Positions 12,115-23,249 of a stretch of DNA of 64,000 nt are shown here, piece by piece (position 1 is the first letter of the stretch; each line of letters opens with the position of its first letter). A model generated the notes under the pieces. That model did not search any database. It was given only the letters and a program-made list of their open reading frames with translations, and was not told the DNA's origin. Position numbers and translations under genes: made by a program. The stretch lies in assembly GCA_000697355.1 (NCBI GenBank), contig JNEN01000637.1, positions 1-64,000 of the forward strand. The letters are read 5' to 3'. Origin of the DNA: Syncephalastrum monosporum B8922. Its lineage: Eukaryota > Mucoromycota > Mucoromycetes > Mucorales > Syncephalastraceae.

Positions 12115-14822
12115 ATGAGCGAAAACGATTCACCCTTGCAATTCGCTCCATTGGACTCATTTGTCGACGCATCCTTCTGGCATTCGCTAGCGACTCGGAA
12201 GCTCGATGTGCTTCGCTTATCTGAAGCAGCGCTTCCGGTGCAAGCGTACTACAGCTGTCCCTTATCGGAAGCGATGGCAGGGCGGTTCTGCGTGCCGGCC
12301 CAGGGGCTCGAAAAGGCACTGGACGAGAATGATACCACGGATGATGCCAGGTGCCAACTACAACACTCCATCCCTCCCACGTGCTCCACGCTTCTGACAC
12401 ATTTCTTTCCCTTCTTCTTTTCTCCCTGGAAGACCGCCATTTTCATACCCGGCTGCAGGCGAACTGATCAATACCAACACCCTCGATGATTTCAAAAGAC
12501 TTGATAAGAACCGCGTCTTCAAAGACAAAGCCCGAAAGGTCAAGGACTGAAAATCACGCATGCTATTGACATTGCTAAAAACAACTTCAGATATGGGGAG
12601 CAATCCGGAGCGGAGCTGCATTGACTGATCCCGCCCTCTTGAATGACTTCGTGATGCTGACCTACGCCGATCTTAAGCGCTACAAATTCTACTATTGGTT
12701 CGCCTTCCCGGCCTTGATGCCTACGGCGCCCTGGCAACTCCTTCGGCCTATGTATCCCATCACGGACGAATTCACTCAACAAGAGGTACCTTCATACACA
12801 GTGTATAATATTACAATAGCGGGATTCATTCTGGTTCTAGATTGCTGCCTTGACAGATCAAGTTGACCAACGGGCTTATTTCTTGATTAAGCGTGAGCCG
12901 CACGGGCGCGTTCGGATTGGCCAGCTCTGCGAATGGGACACGTTGTATGGTGATACGGACGAAGTAAGACGACATCGGGTTGACTAATCGGTGGCCGGGG
13001 GAGGGATGGGGTGGGAAGGAAAATACTGCTGCGGAAAGTGGGGTAAATAATATTCATACCATAATTTTTTTTGAAGCGCATGGTTGGGTTTGCCGATCCC
13101 TCCAACATGCCGCATGCAGCTGGGTGGCCGCTCCGCAACCTGCTGGCCCTGGCTCACCAATGCTGGGGGGTGTGCAGATTAAAAGTCTTGTGCTACCGCG
13201 CAGCCAAGGGTTCCGAGACAGCCGTAGCCGATATGTCGCGTCTACTAGTCACCGAACTAGCACACCAAACATTTTATGACGCGACCCAAGAGGGTAAGCC
13301 TTTTTTGGAAAAGCGTCTTTATATTTATCTTTGCTTTTGGCCTTTTGTTGACATGATCTAGAACCCAAGGCGGTGGGATGGGAACGAAACGCGCAAGGCA
13401 AACTGGCACCACGTATGGCGGATCTGGGGCCTCTCATGGATCCAACAAGGTGGGAAGAAAGCATGCAAAAAAGAAAAAGTTATATGCATTCTTTCATACT
13501 CAACAAAAAGAAAAAACAAATATTAGACTCGCAGACACATCGGTTGACTTGAACCTGAAGCTGATGCGCTGGCGGGTCTTGCCCGACTTGGATCTTGAGA
13601 AAATCAAGCGCCAAAAGTGTTTGTTGCTTGGTGCTGGCACGTTAGGTTGCTACGTTGCGCGCGTCTTGGCGGTGAGTAAATGAGTATTATCAATTTCATT
13701 TCTTTTTTCGTGCTCAACTCCAGTACAGGGTTGGGGTGTGCGCCACATTACGTTCGTCGATAATGGCCGTGTCTCCTTTTCTAACCCGGTCCGCCAGCCC
13801 CTTTATCAGTTTGACGACTGTCTCAACGGTGGCGCGCCGAAGGCAGAGACAGCCGCCAAGCAACTCAAGGCTGTCCAGCCTACGATTGTAAGCGAAAAAA
13901 AAGCACGCCACTCCAAAATCACACTAGATTTTTCATTTCATTTTTTTTAGCATGCCACAGGCCACGACCTCTCGATTCCGATGCCGGGACACAATTATTC
14001 ATCATCGCTTCATCATGATCTCGACCGTCTCTCGTCTCTGATCAACGAGCATGACTCCATCTTTTTGCTCACCGATAGCCGCGAGAGCCGCTGGCTGCCG
14101 ACGCTGCTTGCCAGAGAAAATGATAAAATCGTAATCAATGCGGCGCTCGGTTTTGATACCTATGTCGTGATGCGACACGGCCCCGCACTTGGCTGCTATT
14201 TTTGCAATGACATTGTGGCACCCACCGATGCAAGTATAAAAAAAAATAATAATAAACAAAGGGGAAAGAAAGCTCACGTGTTTGCAGTCCCTCACCGATC
14301 GCACCCTCGACCAGCAATGCACGGTGACACGTCCGGGTTTGGCCGCCATGGCGGGGGCATTAGGCGTCGAGCTTCTTGTGTCCATTCTACAGCATCCCGA
14401 CGGGGAATAGGCGGAATGGCAAGGTTTTGCTTTTAACCTTCTTTCTCTAGCATTCATGCCGCGGCGGGTGACGAGGGATTACTCGGAAAAGTGCCTCATC
14501 AAATCCGCGGGTTTCTCGGACAATTTAACAACATGCTCATTGTCGGACAACCTTACGATTGCTGCACGGCTTGTTCAGAAAAGGCAACCCTACTATCTTT
14601 TATCATCTTGTTTTGTTCCATTGTTATTCTTTCTAATTTTCCGGTTTATATAATTTTTATATACAGGTACGAGGTGCTTATCGGCAGGACCCGCAGGCCT
14701 TTGTTGAACGAGTTTTGCGTGAACCCGAATACCTCGAGGAGGTCTCTGGCATCGCTCAGCTCAAAGCTGAGAGCGACCTGTTAGATGAGGATGCTTGGGG
14801 TGGAGAAGAGGACGACTTTTAA
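12115..14822 (+). CDS. ATG7: Autophagy E1-like enzyme ATG7
   Basis: E1-like enzyme that activates Atg8 and Atg12 for autophagy. Exons: 12115-12350, 12433-12538, 12591-12785, 12841-12963, 13077-13293, 13362-13449, 13527-13671, 13729-13887, 13951-14229, 14288 to about 14403, 14451-14583, 14667-14822; about 650 residues. The N-terminal domain has [24 protein letters not shown] and [17 protein letters not shown]. The E1 domain has [12 protein letters not shown], the nucleotide site [10 protein letters not shown] near residue 355, [11 protein letters not shown], and DSRESRWLP. The catalytic Cys is in QQCTVTRPG (codon 14318-14320, about residue 527). The Zn-binding CxxC (CCTACSEK) and VPHQIRGFL follow. 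Two introns use GC donors (14230 and 14584). The intron before 14451 lacks an obvious GT donor and an in-frame TAG lies at 14408-14410; see findings. Identity is certain; the exon 10 end is not. Confidence 0.95.
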
Positions 14823-16384
14823 AGAACAAGGATGTAAGTAATGATATTGAAAGACTTTCTCGCTTAACATACACGTGATAACGATGCTGGTAGGATGTCT
14901 ATACCTCCTTGAACCCCCCAATCATGTACCCCATATTTACACCGTTCCCCCAAGAACTCTTTTTCTATAGTGGTCGTTTTGATTGTTTTCGAATGCCGAA
15001 CGGCGATCTCATGTGTGCATGTGTGTGATGAGTACAGCTTTTCGGTATGGTTACGCACATGTGAGATGTGAAAATACGGGTCTGGGAGTGGCATCGTTAG
15101 ACAAGGACCGTCGTCTGGTTTTTCGCATGCACGCATGCGCGGTCAGTGGCAGATGTTTTGAGGAGGGATATTTTTCCTTTCTAAAGTAAAGTATCCTTAA
15201 CATATGTTCTCGATATGTACCTGATAAGCTGCGCCTTATTGTTTTCCGGTAAATTATGTCTCTCCATTATCAGAAAGCTGGATTCCAGACCGCCTTTTCC
15301 ATAGAATGAAAAAATAACTATTTAAAATATCGACAGACAGGCACGATTCGTAAGAGGAGCTGTTGGCTACCAGTTCAAGACAAGCCACACATCAGTACCG
15401 GACCGTTATCCGAATCGTAGGCAGCAACCGACACTGTTGTATATTTTTGAGGTATTTGCAATCTGTATACTTTGTATCTACTAAGAGTATACAGTACTAT
15501 AATATATTCTGTTTATAGCGATACTGTAATCGAACAGGCATCCTTCATTTAAACACCGCAGACTTGTGAGTCTGCGTCTGCGTCTTCTTTATGTTGAAAG
15601 CTTCTACGATAGTCTAGCTTTCAGCGGTACTAGCTCTGGCGTGAGCATAGGACTGCAGTTGACTATCCAGTGACATATACAAAAATTGGCGAAGATAGTC
15701 TGACAGCTGAGCTCATAACACAAAGGCTATGCGTGTACTGAGCCTGCTGCGACTGGTGCGGTCCGTTCTTGTCCGAGGACGTGCAGTAGATGGAGAATGT
15801 GGATAGGAAGTACTGGACCCGAGAAATGACATTTGTTCTGTTATTGTTGGATAGGCTCATACAACGAGTCACAGGACACATAAGTGCGGTTAACACGCCC
15901 CGTTCTAGATGGGTGAATATCACTAGCGAAAAGGAGGATGTCCATCCTCTACCGTCATTGTGATCTAAGCAAGACAGTTTGAGGATGGACTACTGTCCCA
16001 GAAAGCTGTGCCGCGTCTCAGACGCAGATCTCATTTGGACCCAGTAGCAGGCGCGACTTGTTTAGTTACTTTTTTATATCTATGCTTGGCTTGGGCCGGT
16101 CTCCATAGGTTTGAGATGTGACAGAAATAGCATAACGATTAATGGAACTAGACATAGCAAACAAGGAATTCTGAACACAGTTTTAAGCCAGTTAAATCTC
16201 ACTGAATGAATGAAGAGAAACATGATTATCTCTTGCCGATTCGACACAGCAATTTTGTGATAACTCTAATGGGCTTTTTTGTTTAATTAAGTAAAAACTA
16301 GACAATGGGGTGCGGGCAGGAAATAATTAAATGTGTATACGGTTTGCAGTTAAGTATTCGCTCCAAAGTGCTGTAGTCAGCAAC
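14823..16384. other. Intergenic region between ATG7 and SIT1 (convergent)
   Basis: About 1.5 kb between two convergent genes. Only short open frames; no recognisable gene, repeat family or RNA. I see nothing I can name in it. Confidence 0.5.
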
Positions 16385-18322
16385 TTAGAAAACGGTACCC
16401 TTGACTTGCGAAGTTTTCTTAAGGTCGATGTTTCTAATGAGGAACGTCCAAATCAGAGCCAGGCCCATGATACCGGTTCCAACAGCAAGCATTCTCGTCT
16501 GCGCATAGCCGTACGCTTCCTGGATTGCCAGTCGTGTGGCACTTCCAACCTCGTAGCTCAACTGTGTGTCCAAGTCCTCGTAAATGGCGTCCAAGTCTGG
16601 CAGGGCCGACTCGGGGAGGTACATCACAAGGGCGGGCCGGAATGTATTTGTCCAAATAGCGCCACAAATAGTAGCGCCCATAGCATCGGCGACAGTACCA
16701 ACGACGGATAGCAGACCAAGGGCTGCAGCGACATGCTGGTGATCGACAGCGGCCAAAATAGCAATCTGCTCAATGATGATGAAGATACTTCCACCGATGG
16801 AGATGAAGACTTGGCACATGACGAGGTAGCCGACGGATTGGTTGGGGCGGCGGAAATAAATCATCAAGCCTTGTGCGAAAATATAGAGTGGAACCGCGAT
16901 GTACAGAAGCCACTTGAAACGACCGGTCTTGCTGATAAGGAAGCCGACAAGCAGCAGAAGTACACCAGAGACAACGTCGAAGGTATTGCCAACATATCCC
17001 GCCTCGGCTATCGTCAAGTCATTAACAACTTGCAGGAAAGATGTAAAATAGTTGGCCCAGCAGTAGTAAGCGAGTTGATATGTTGCATTTAACAAACAGG
17101 CGCCAATTACGGTTCGATCGGACAGTAAGCCAAAGTTGAATAATGGCGTAGGGGCCAGGAGCGTCTCGTAGGCAACGAATATGATCAGCATAACAAATCC
17201 GACGACAATCATAGCAATGATATAGCCTGTTGCCCAGCCATTAGGAGCGCTATCGGCGATATTGAATGGAAGAAGAAATACTGTAAGGCCGGCAGAGAAA
17301 ACAATTACACCGATAACTATCATAAAGCTGGTATCAGACTCTGGTTCATGGGAATCATGCGCTACTTACTGTCGAACTCGATGATAAAATGCCAGACGCT
17401 CTGGAAGAACGTACGACCGCTCGGCTCCTTGTTCAAAACGTGCTGTTTCTCGGCCTTGCGAAGATTATACTTAAGTATGAAGTATAAAGGGGCTGCTACG
17501 ACAGGGAAAACGATCGCAAAGGTACCAAAACCCCATCGCCAACTGATGTCGTAGTAGAAGCTTTCGGAAGCTTTGGCACCAGCAAATGCCGTTATAATGT
17601 ATGGCGAGGATGTGAAGGCGAAAGCCAGACCTCGGTTCTTCAATGTGGACGAATCAGCCGTAATCACATCCACGGAGAATGTCATTCCTCCAAAACCAAT
17701 GCTATAGAATACCTAATATACTAAACATTAGCTCTTTCAAGAGTGACTTGCGTTAACATGTTATCAAAATCTTACATAGGCAGCGCAGAAAGTGGGAAGA
17801 TTGTGACATGCAGCCATCATTACCAAACCCAGAGTAGCGAAAATGGTCATTATGAGGAAGCCTTCGGCACGACCCCAGACATCCAGCACTTTCGCTAGTG
17901 GTATATAAACAGCAGCGGATATCGCGTTTGCGACAATGTAAATGACATTGAGTAACGAGTGAGACGAGAAATCACTGGTGACATAAGGCAGTAAGTTGTA
18001 GAGGATCGAGGACTGGAATGCATTGACGAGATAAAGTAACCAAATGCTAACGAAAATAGTTAGCTTGATAAATGGTAGGGATAGGAATTAAGACATGCTT
18101 GATAAAAACGGCAATCAACGTGGGCTTTGACCAGGTCAAGGTTACTGCCTCAACCTCTTGTACGCCGCGTTGGACATCTTCACTAGGACGGTCTCCTTGC
18201 GGTTTATCATTGCTGTCGGTTCGAATGACGGTCTCTGTATCAAGTTCTTTGTCCTTCTCTGCGACTGAAGCATTTGCGTCGCCTGTCGACGCCCGACGAA
18301 TGGCACTACGAAACATTGCCAT
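16385..18322 (-). CDS. Siderophore-iron MFS transporter, paralogue 1 (SIT family)
   Basis: Plasma-membrane or vesicular H+ symporter of the SIT/ARN family that imports ferric siderophores. Exons: 18322-18099, 18046-17776, 17712-17370, 17316-16385; 589 residues. A hydrophilic N-terminus of about 70 residues is followed by about 14 hydrophobic segments. SIT hallmarks seen: YVTSDFS, the loop AKVLDVWGRAEG, YVFYSIGFGGM, DVITADSSTLKNRGLAFAF, SSPYIITAFAGAK, WRWGFG and a C-terminal QEAYGYAQTRML. Intron 1 needs a GC donor (18098-18097) to keep frame; the GT just inside it gives the wrong frame. It is a close paralogue of SIT2 at 29696, with the same intron positions. Which siderophore it takes is not visible. 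An iron-GATA site and a tandem duplication lie upstream. Confidence 0.93.
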
Positions 18323-18429
18323 TCCTGTTAACCGAAAAAGGGGAAAGAACGCTAAGAAAAATCAAGATTTCTACTCATGCGTTTATATACAAACTCATCG
18401 CGTAGTACAAGGTACGTTTTTTTTTTTCT

Positions 18430-18438
18430 TTATCAGAT
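18430..18438 (-). promoter_or_regulatory. Iron-responsive GATA-type site in the SIT1 promoter
   Basis: Reads ATCTGATAA on the minus strand, an exact match to the ATCWGATAA site of fungal iron repressors (Urbs1/SreA/Fep1, family knowledge). It lies about 108 bases upstream of the SIT1 ATG. The second duplication unit has a one-mismatch version at 18633-18641. Confidence 0.55.
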
Positions 18439-18462
18439 GGATATGCCATGAAAATGACTGCG

Positions 18463-18528
18463 CTACGAACATGAAAAATTTGCTTTCTTTGACGATGCCG
18501 GACGTACAGCAATCCGAAACATCGCCAT
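18463..18528 (-). other. Upstream ORF created by duplication of the SIT1 start
   Basis: ATG at 18528 to TAG at 18463, 21 residues, beginning MAMFRIAV where SIT1 begins MAMFRSAI. It sits about 206 bases upstream of the true start. If transcribed on the SIT1 mRNA it would act as a uORF. Confidence 0.6.
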
Positions 18529-18700
18529 TTCCGTAACCTATTGTGAGGAGCGAACGCTAAGTAAAGTCAATGACTCTGCTCATGTAGTTATATACAAACT
18601 CATCGAGTGATACAAGGTACCCATTTTCTATTTCATCAGATAGAGACAATGGCGTTACCAACATGGAATCTTTGTCTTCTCTTTTTATTCGTTATGTCGC

Positions 18701-20583
18701 CTTCTAAGAAAGAACATTTCGTAAGTCATCGCGTGTCCACTATCTGAATACTGCTGCTTATAATTAAAATTACAGGAGATCAGGGAAGCAAAGTAGCAAA
18801 AAAGTAAGGAATGCTCGAAATGCTTCAGCCATGATCAACAATGCATTAGTATAGGAAGTGGTATAGTCTTTTACTGCACAAGACGATACCAACTTTCTTC
18901 TTGTGTCCCAGATCTCATGATGACTGTTACTGCCAGATCCACAACTTTTCGATTGTGCTACGCCATATAAAACGTGGCTTGACTGTACGACCAACTGTTG
19001 CCCGAGGTCCCCAAATACTCGCTCTCCCGATTTATCCTCTGTTGGATGTCTGGACAGTAGGGAGCTTGCGTCGCCGCCAAAGTTTGCAGGCCATTGTGAT
19101 CCAATGAAAAATCTGGGAGGCGACTCATAAGTTTAAAATCCACCTTCGCCATTTTGCCGTTCTTATCCGTATTTTTCCATATTTATCTCTGAACAGATTG
19201 ACAATGTCTCGAAAATATGCATTGGGATTTTAGCAATATAAAGCTACCAATGACCCCAGTTGTGCTGCACGCGCTATCTGATCGTTCATGAGGAAGCGGC
19301 TAGTATATGCTGAGAAAAGATGCTTGTATCACAAGATATGAAAAGCAGACATGGACGAGTGTGGTCCAGCGCTAAAAGCTGGTGATGGGGGGCTTTCCGC
19401 GGCATGATGGCCATGTTGCACATGTTCAGACCACACTGCGGCGTGCATATGTACACGTTACTATCAAAGAGTTTCTGCTTAGTTCGGGTATGCCATCTAA
19501 GCAAAGAAGAAATCGGCCACTGGGGAATAGGGAAGGGAAATGGAAACGATCTCATCGGTCACCAGAGACGCAGTCAAGCCGGAAACTGTTGACGGTTTTG
19601 GAACGCAGGACTCATTACACGAGGGATCTGCTACGGTCTTTCAGCCGCCCACTCGCCTACTGTCCGCTTCTGTTCGCTTTCGAACAGATGTAATAATAGA
19701 TTGACTGTCGAAAGAGAAATTTATACTGTTTGTTCGTAATTAAAACGGATAACTATGGAAATCCAATAAGTGCACGAACCTCGAAGTGTAATGACATAAC
19801 CAGAAGGTGGCGAATGGGTCACTATGTAAGCTTCTTTGATACGATTCGAGAGCTTTTTGTCATCCTTAAGTCGATCTCGTCGAGCATAGTTCCCAAAATT
19901 GCTCCATTGGATTTTGTTTAGGAGAGTAAGGTTGGAAGGCAGATGCACCTCGTTTCGTGATGGCTGCTTTAAGTTTGTCAGAATTGAGCCATTCCTTTTG
20001 TTTACACTCCGACATTCGGCGATGATTTCTTTCGCGAAGGAATCGGCAGATAGTCGTTAGGTGTTTGTCGTAGCCATGTAGTTCAGCTCTTGGCGCCCTA
20101 AGTAAAAGTGATTGGGACGATGCATAGTAGACATTGTGACGTGGGCAAAGACAGTCATGAGTAGCGTACGCCTCTCCTACAATGTTCTGGTGGAATCTAT
20201 AGGTCCCGTTCTAAGTACTTCATCGCTTGGTGAAGTTTACTTTAAATCTTGAAGAATAAATGTTTACCCTCTTCTCCAAGGGCTCCCTGGGACAAAGTTT
20301 GAAGCAAAATATATCAATTAACGTAAAAATACCTCGAGAACTATAGTATGTTGGCGAAATGGGATTTTAGAGTAGATGGCTCCTTTTGAATAAAAAGTTA
20401 CCTTAGAAGCATGTTTGAATCCAATAAGCTCTTTGAAACCCGATGACAGCCACAGGTGAAGACAATGACATGCTTTTTTATTTTATCGAGCAACATTGTT
20501 CATTTTTTGGTTCAGGATAGCCATGGCATCCGCTGCAATAAGTGCCAAGTGTCGACCTTGCTATTTCCAGGTGTACAACAAAA
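18701..20583. other. Gene-poor region
   Basis: About 1.9 kb with only short open frames on both strands. No recognisable protein, RNA or repeat. Confidence 0.5.
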
Positions 20584-21692
20584 TTAAAAGACGTGCATGA
20601 CATTTTTGAGGCAAGTGAGGTCGCTGAGATAAGCTGGCACGTCCAACGTGAACATAGAGGTCTGCATCCGATCAAGTTCTGTCATTGTGTAGAGCCCATC
20701 AGCTTCCAATTTGATCAGGTAAAACGTGGTAAACAGAGCTAGAAAGTCGGCTCAATTAACGCCTTTCCAATGCTGTTTTTTCCGTCTCGCTTTTTTTTCT
20801 TTGTTCTCTCCTAAACCAGCTTACCGACGACATGGATGGCCAGATTTGCAGAGAGATTATTCGAATCGAGGGCACCCTTTCCAAAATTGCCAGGCGTACC
20901 AGATCCCAGTTCACCAAAGAGTGATTACCGGCCATGGTCGGACGTTTAACCTCGCCAAAGCCAACGTTGATGGCGTCATCTGTTGCATGAGGGAAGGTGG
21001 TAATAATGCAGTCGGGGGAGACGTTGAAGCTGGGAGGGTGTTTCTGCTTGTCAGCAGGATCAGTGGCAGTGAATTCCAGGTGCACGTTACGTTCACGGTA
21101 GTCGAACAGTGGTTGTAAAGCAAGCTGGGGAAGTTGATACTTGGACCTGAAGCTTCGATGAACTGATACTTTGCAGTTGATACATGAAACTTCGAGGTAC
21201 TGAGATTTGAAACTGGAAGATTACATTTAGAGTCCACGAATCAAGGTGCTGTTCTCCAAAAAATATTGCTTTGTGAATGCGGTTATTGTTTTGCAATCGA
21301 GGACAACGACAGAATATGATGCACATCCAATTCCAAGGCCAAGCTCCTTGAGTCCACCAATCGTTTGCATCTTATCAAACTTCTCCGAGACGTCGGTTTG
21401 GTCAATTAAAAAGTCGATCGTGGCCAGGCGCCAACAAAGATATAGACAAACGAGTTGACTGCGAGGACATACTCGAGGCCAAAAGTGAGCTGCCAAGAAT
21501 GAAAGTCAGGAAGAGTATCATCGTCAGTGATTTCCGTGGAGTCATCGATATGTTCGTATGACCATGAAGACCAATGGGCTCTGTTGGAAGACTTTCTTCA
21601 GCAGGACGGATCAATCGGCGCACTTTTCTGCCAGCAGAAGATGCTGCTGCGGTCAATGTGTTGAATAGCTTTTTCATGAACAAAGCCTCCAC
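20584..21692 (-). pseudogene. Decayed copy of a multigene-family protein
   Basis: Minus-strand coding character spread over several frames. A block reads HATDDAINVGFGEVKRP then SLVNWDLVRLAI; a +1 shift continues FGKGALDSNNLSANLAIHVV; a good intron (GTAAGC...TTTCTAG, about 20845 to 20742) joins to ALFTTFYLIKLEADGLYTM and then LDRMQTSMFTLDVPAYLSDL before the TAA at 20584. Upstream frames carry LGLGIGCASYSVVVLDCK. The layout (acidic-basic KRP...DLV.L block, then a DGLY block) is reminiscent of multi-copy hypothetical proteins of Mucorales, recalled and not checked. Stops and frameshifts make it a pseudogene. No function is known to me. Confidence 0.5.
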
Positions 21693-22206
21693 CGCTTTTC
21701 TCTACATTGCATATAGAAAAATAGCAGGTTAAAAAAAAGCATCCCAAATATCGGCGCTGAAATGTTTTGACTTTCATGCCCTGACATTAAGACAAAAAGT
21801 GCAAATAGTGATGGAGTGCAATGGCTACAATCTTTTTTCCTTCTTTCATACCTTTTTTTTTGTGCTGATGATCTTCAAATAAGCATCATTGAACCGTTTG
21901 ATCCAAGCACCAATCAAACGCTGAGGGGAATTGGCGGATACGCCGAAAGACCTTGGAGTTTGCTTTTTGTATTTTGACACGAATGCCGAAAATTGCAAAT
22001 TCTTGCTGTTGGTGATGTACTCGGCCTATAAGATGAGATCGTATTAGCATTTTGTGCTTTTTAATTTATATTTGCTAGCTTCTGACCATGCTTCCAAGAA
22101 TCATCCTTTTGAAAAGTAACATCTTTGAAAAGCAATAATCTCTATAGCAGTGAACACAAGGAAAATGAACAGAAGATTAGTTTTATTTCCAATGAATTTA
22201 TATTTG
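21693..22206. other. AT-rich spacer
   Basis: About 500 bases between the decayed gene and the MITE-like element; no feature seen. Confidence 0.5.
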
Positions 22207-22371
22207 TACTAGCCTGCGACACGCTTCGCTTCGTCCAGCCGTGAATCTTCGTCCAGCCGTGAATCTTCGCCCTACGTTCCTGGTGTGACTGAGCCCCTTC
22301 GCCTGCGGCTTCGGGTCGCCACAACCTACACTTGGATTTCGGATCACTCCTGTCCTCGTCGTAGGCTAGTA
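22207..22371. mobile_element. MITE-like element with 14-bp terminal inverted repeats
   Basis: 165-bp GC-richer block in AT-rich surroundings. The ends are TACTAGCCTGCGAC (22207-22220) and, on the other strand, TACTAGCCTACGAC (22358-22371): 14 bp with one mismatch. No open frame of note. No exact target-site duplication is visible. It lies about 90 bases from a tyrosine-recombinase relic, but terminal inverted repeats suggest a DDE-type donor instead. Confidence 0.6.
22229..22264. repeat. 18-bp direct tandem repeat inside the MITE-like element
   Basis: Two perfect copies of cttcgtccagccgtgaat (22229-22246 and 22247-22264) followed by a partial third copy (cttcg). Confidence 0.9.
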
Positions 22372-22462
22372 AATTTGTATACTAATACAGCTCAGAAAAG
22401 GCGAAAAATGATGTTATGGATGTTATGATTTTATAGTGTGCTGTCCTAGCGTAGGGCAGAAC

Positions 22463-23249
22463 TCACCTATTAGACTCTGAGGTCTGTATACTTATTGGGT
22501 CATGCAGAGTGGAACTGGTGAAATCAGTGTGCGTCGCAAACGAAATGCGGTAAAAATGGTCGAACATATTTTGAGATAACCAGGCCCCGTGGGAGACGAT
22601 GTCAGCGATGGGTGTACCAGCCTGAGCAGCCAAGCGCTGAGAGCACTTCGGGGACAGCTGGGCAGGGCGGGTCGCGACCAATGTGATGCATCACATCACA
22701 GATATACACGCAAATGGTTTCGGCCTTGAAAGGGCTTTCGTGGTCGATATCCATGCGGAACAAGGCGTAACGTAATACGGCGGCCAGTGACGACCGGATG
22801 GGGGCAGGAAGACGAAGGGAAGTCGGTGGTCTTGCGATAAGAGCGAAATGCGCAGACGGGACAGAGAAGGATATCGTCGTGCAGGTTAAACGTAACGGAG
22901 CGGTCGTAGCGAGAAACGTGATGTTTTCTTTGGGGGCACCGATCGCCAGACAAAGGAGCCGGTCCGGGCGGTTGGCATTCGCACACCAGGAAACGTCAAC
23001 GCGAGCGAGATCCGGAGGACGCAGAAAGCCAACCTTGCCCAGCAGTACTGCGCACGAGTTTGGAGAGCGAGAGGGACTCGTTGGGACCCAACTCTCCGAG
23101 CAGAACAAAGATAGGTTGCAGCTTGTAGGTGCCATCTGTAGCGGTCGCGCGGTAGCCAATTGGGAGATGCGATGGTTCTTTAAGTACTGCGAGACTTGTT
23201 GGAAGGTATACCTAAGCGGTCGAGGCCGAGGTCGTCGATACGCGCTCAT
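22463..23249 (-). pseudogene. Tyrosine recombinase (DIRS/Crypton-like) relic
   Basis: Catalytic-domain pieces occur in order on the minus strand but in different frames. The first is VGFLRPPDLARVDV (about 23034-22993), with the box-I Arg in the LRPxDL context. Next is a middle part (FNLHDDILLCPVCAFRSYRKTTDF) in a second frame. Last is LAAQAGTPIADIVSHGAW then FDHFYRIS in a third frame (HGAW at 22580-22591), giving the box-II His/Trp and the candidate nucleophile Tyr. At least two frameshifts break it. GC content is above the surroundings. DIRS, Ngaro, Crypton or another eukaryotic tyrosine recombinase are all possible; the rest of the element was not found. Confidence 0.6.

Larger units (their letters stand above)
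18294..18700. repeat. Imperfect tandem duplication over the SIT1 start region
   Basis: Two units of about 205 bases. Unit 1 (about 18294-18498) includes the SIT1 start codon; unit 2 (about 18499-18700) lies upstream of it. The clearest match is 18346-18414 against 18551-18619, which share gaacgctaag, ttatatacaaactcatcg and tacaaggtac in order. The start-codon segment catTGCCAT is mirrored by catCGCCAT at 18520-18528. Confidence 0.85.
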
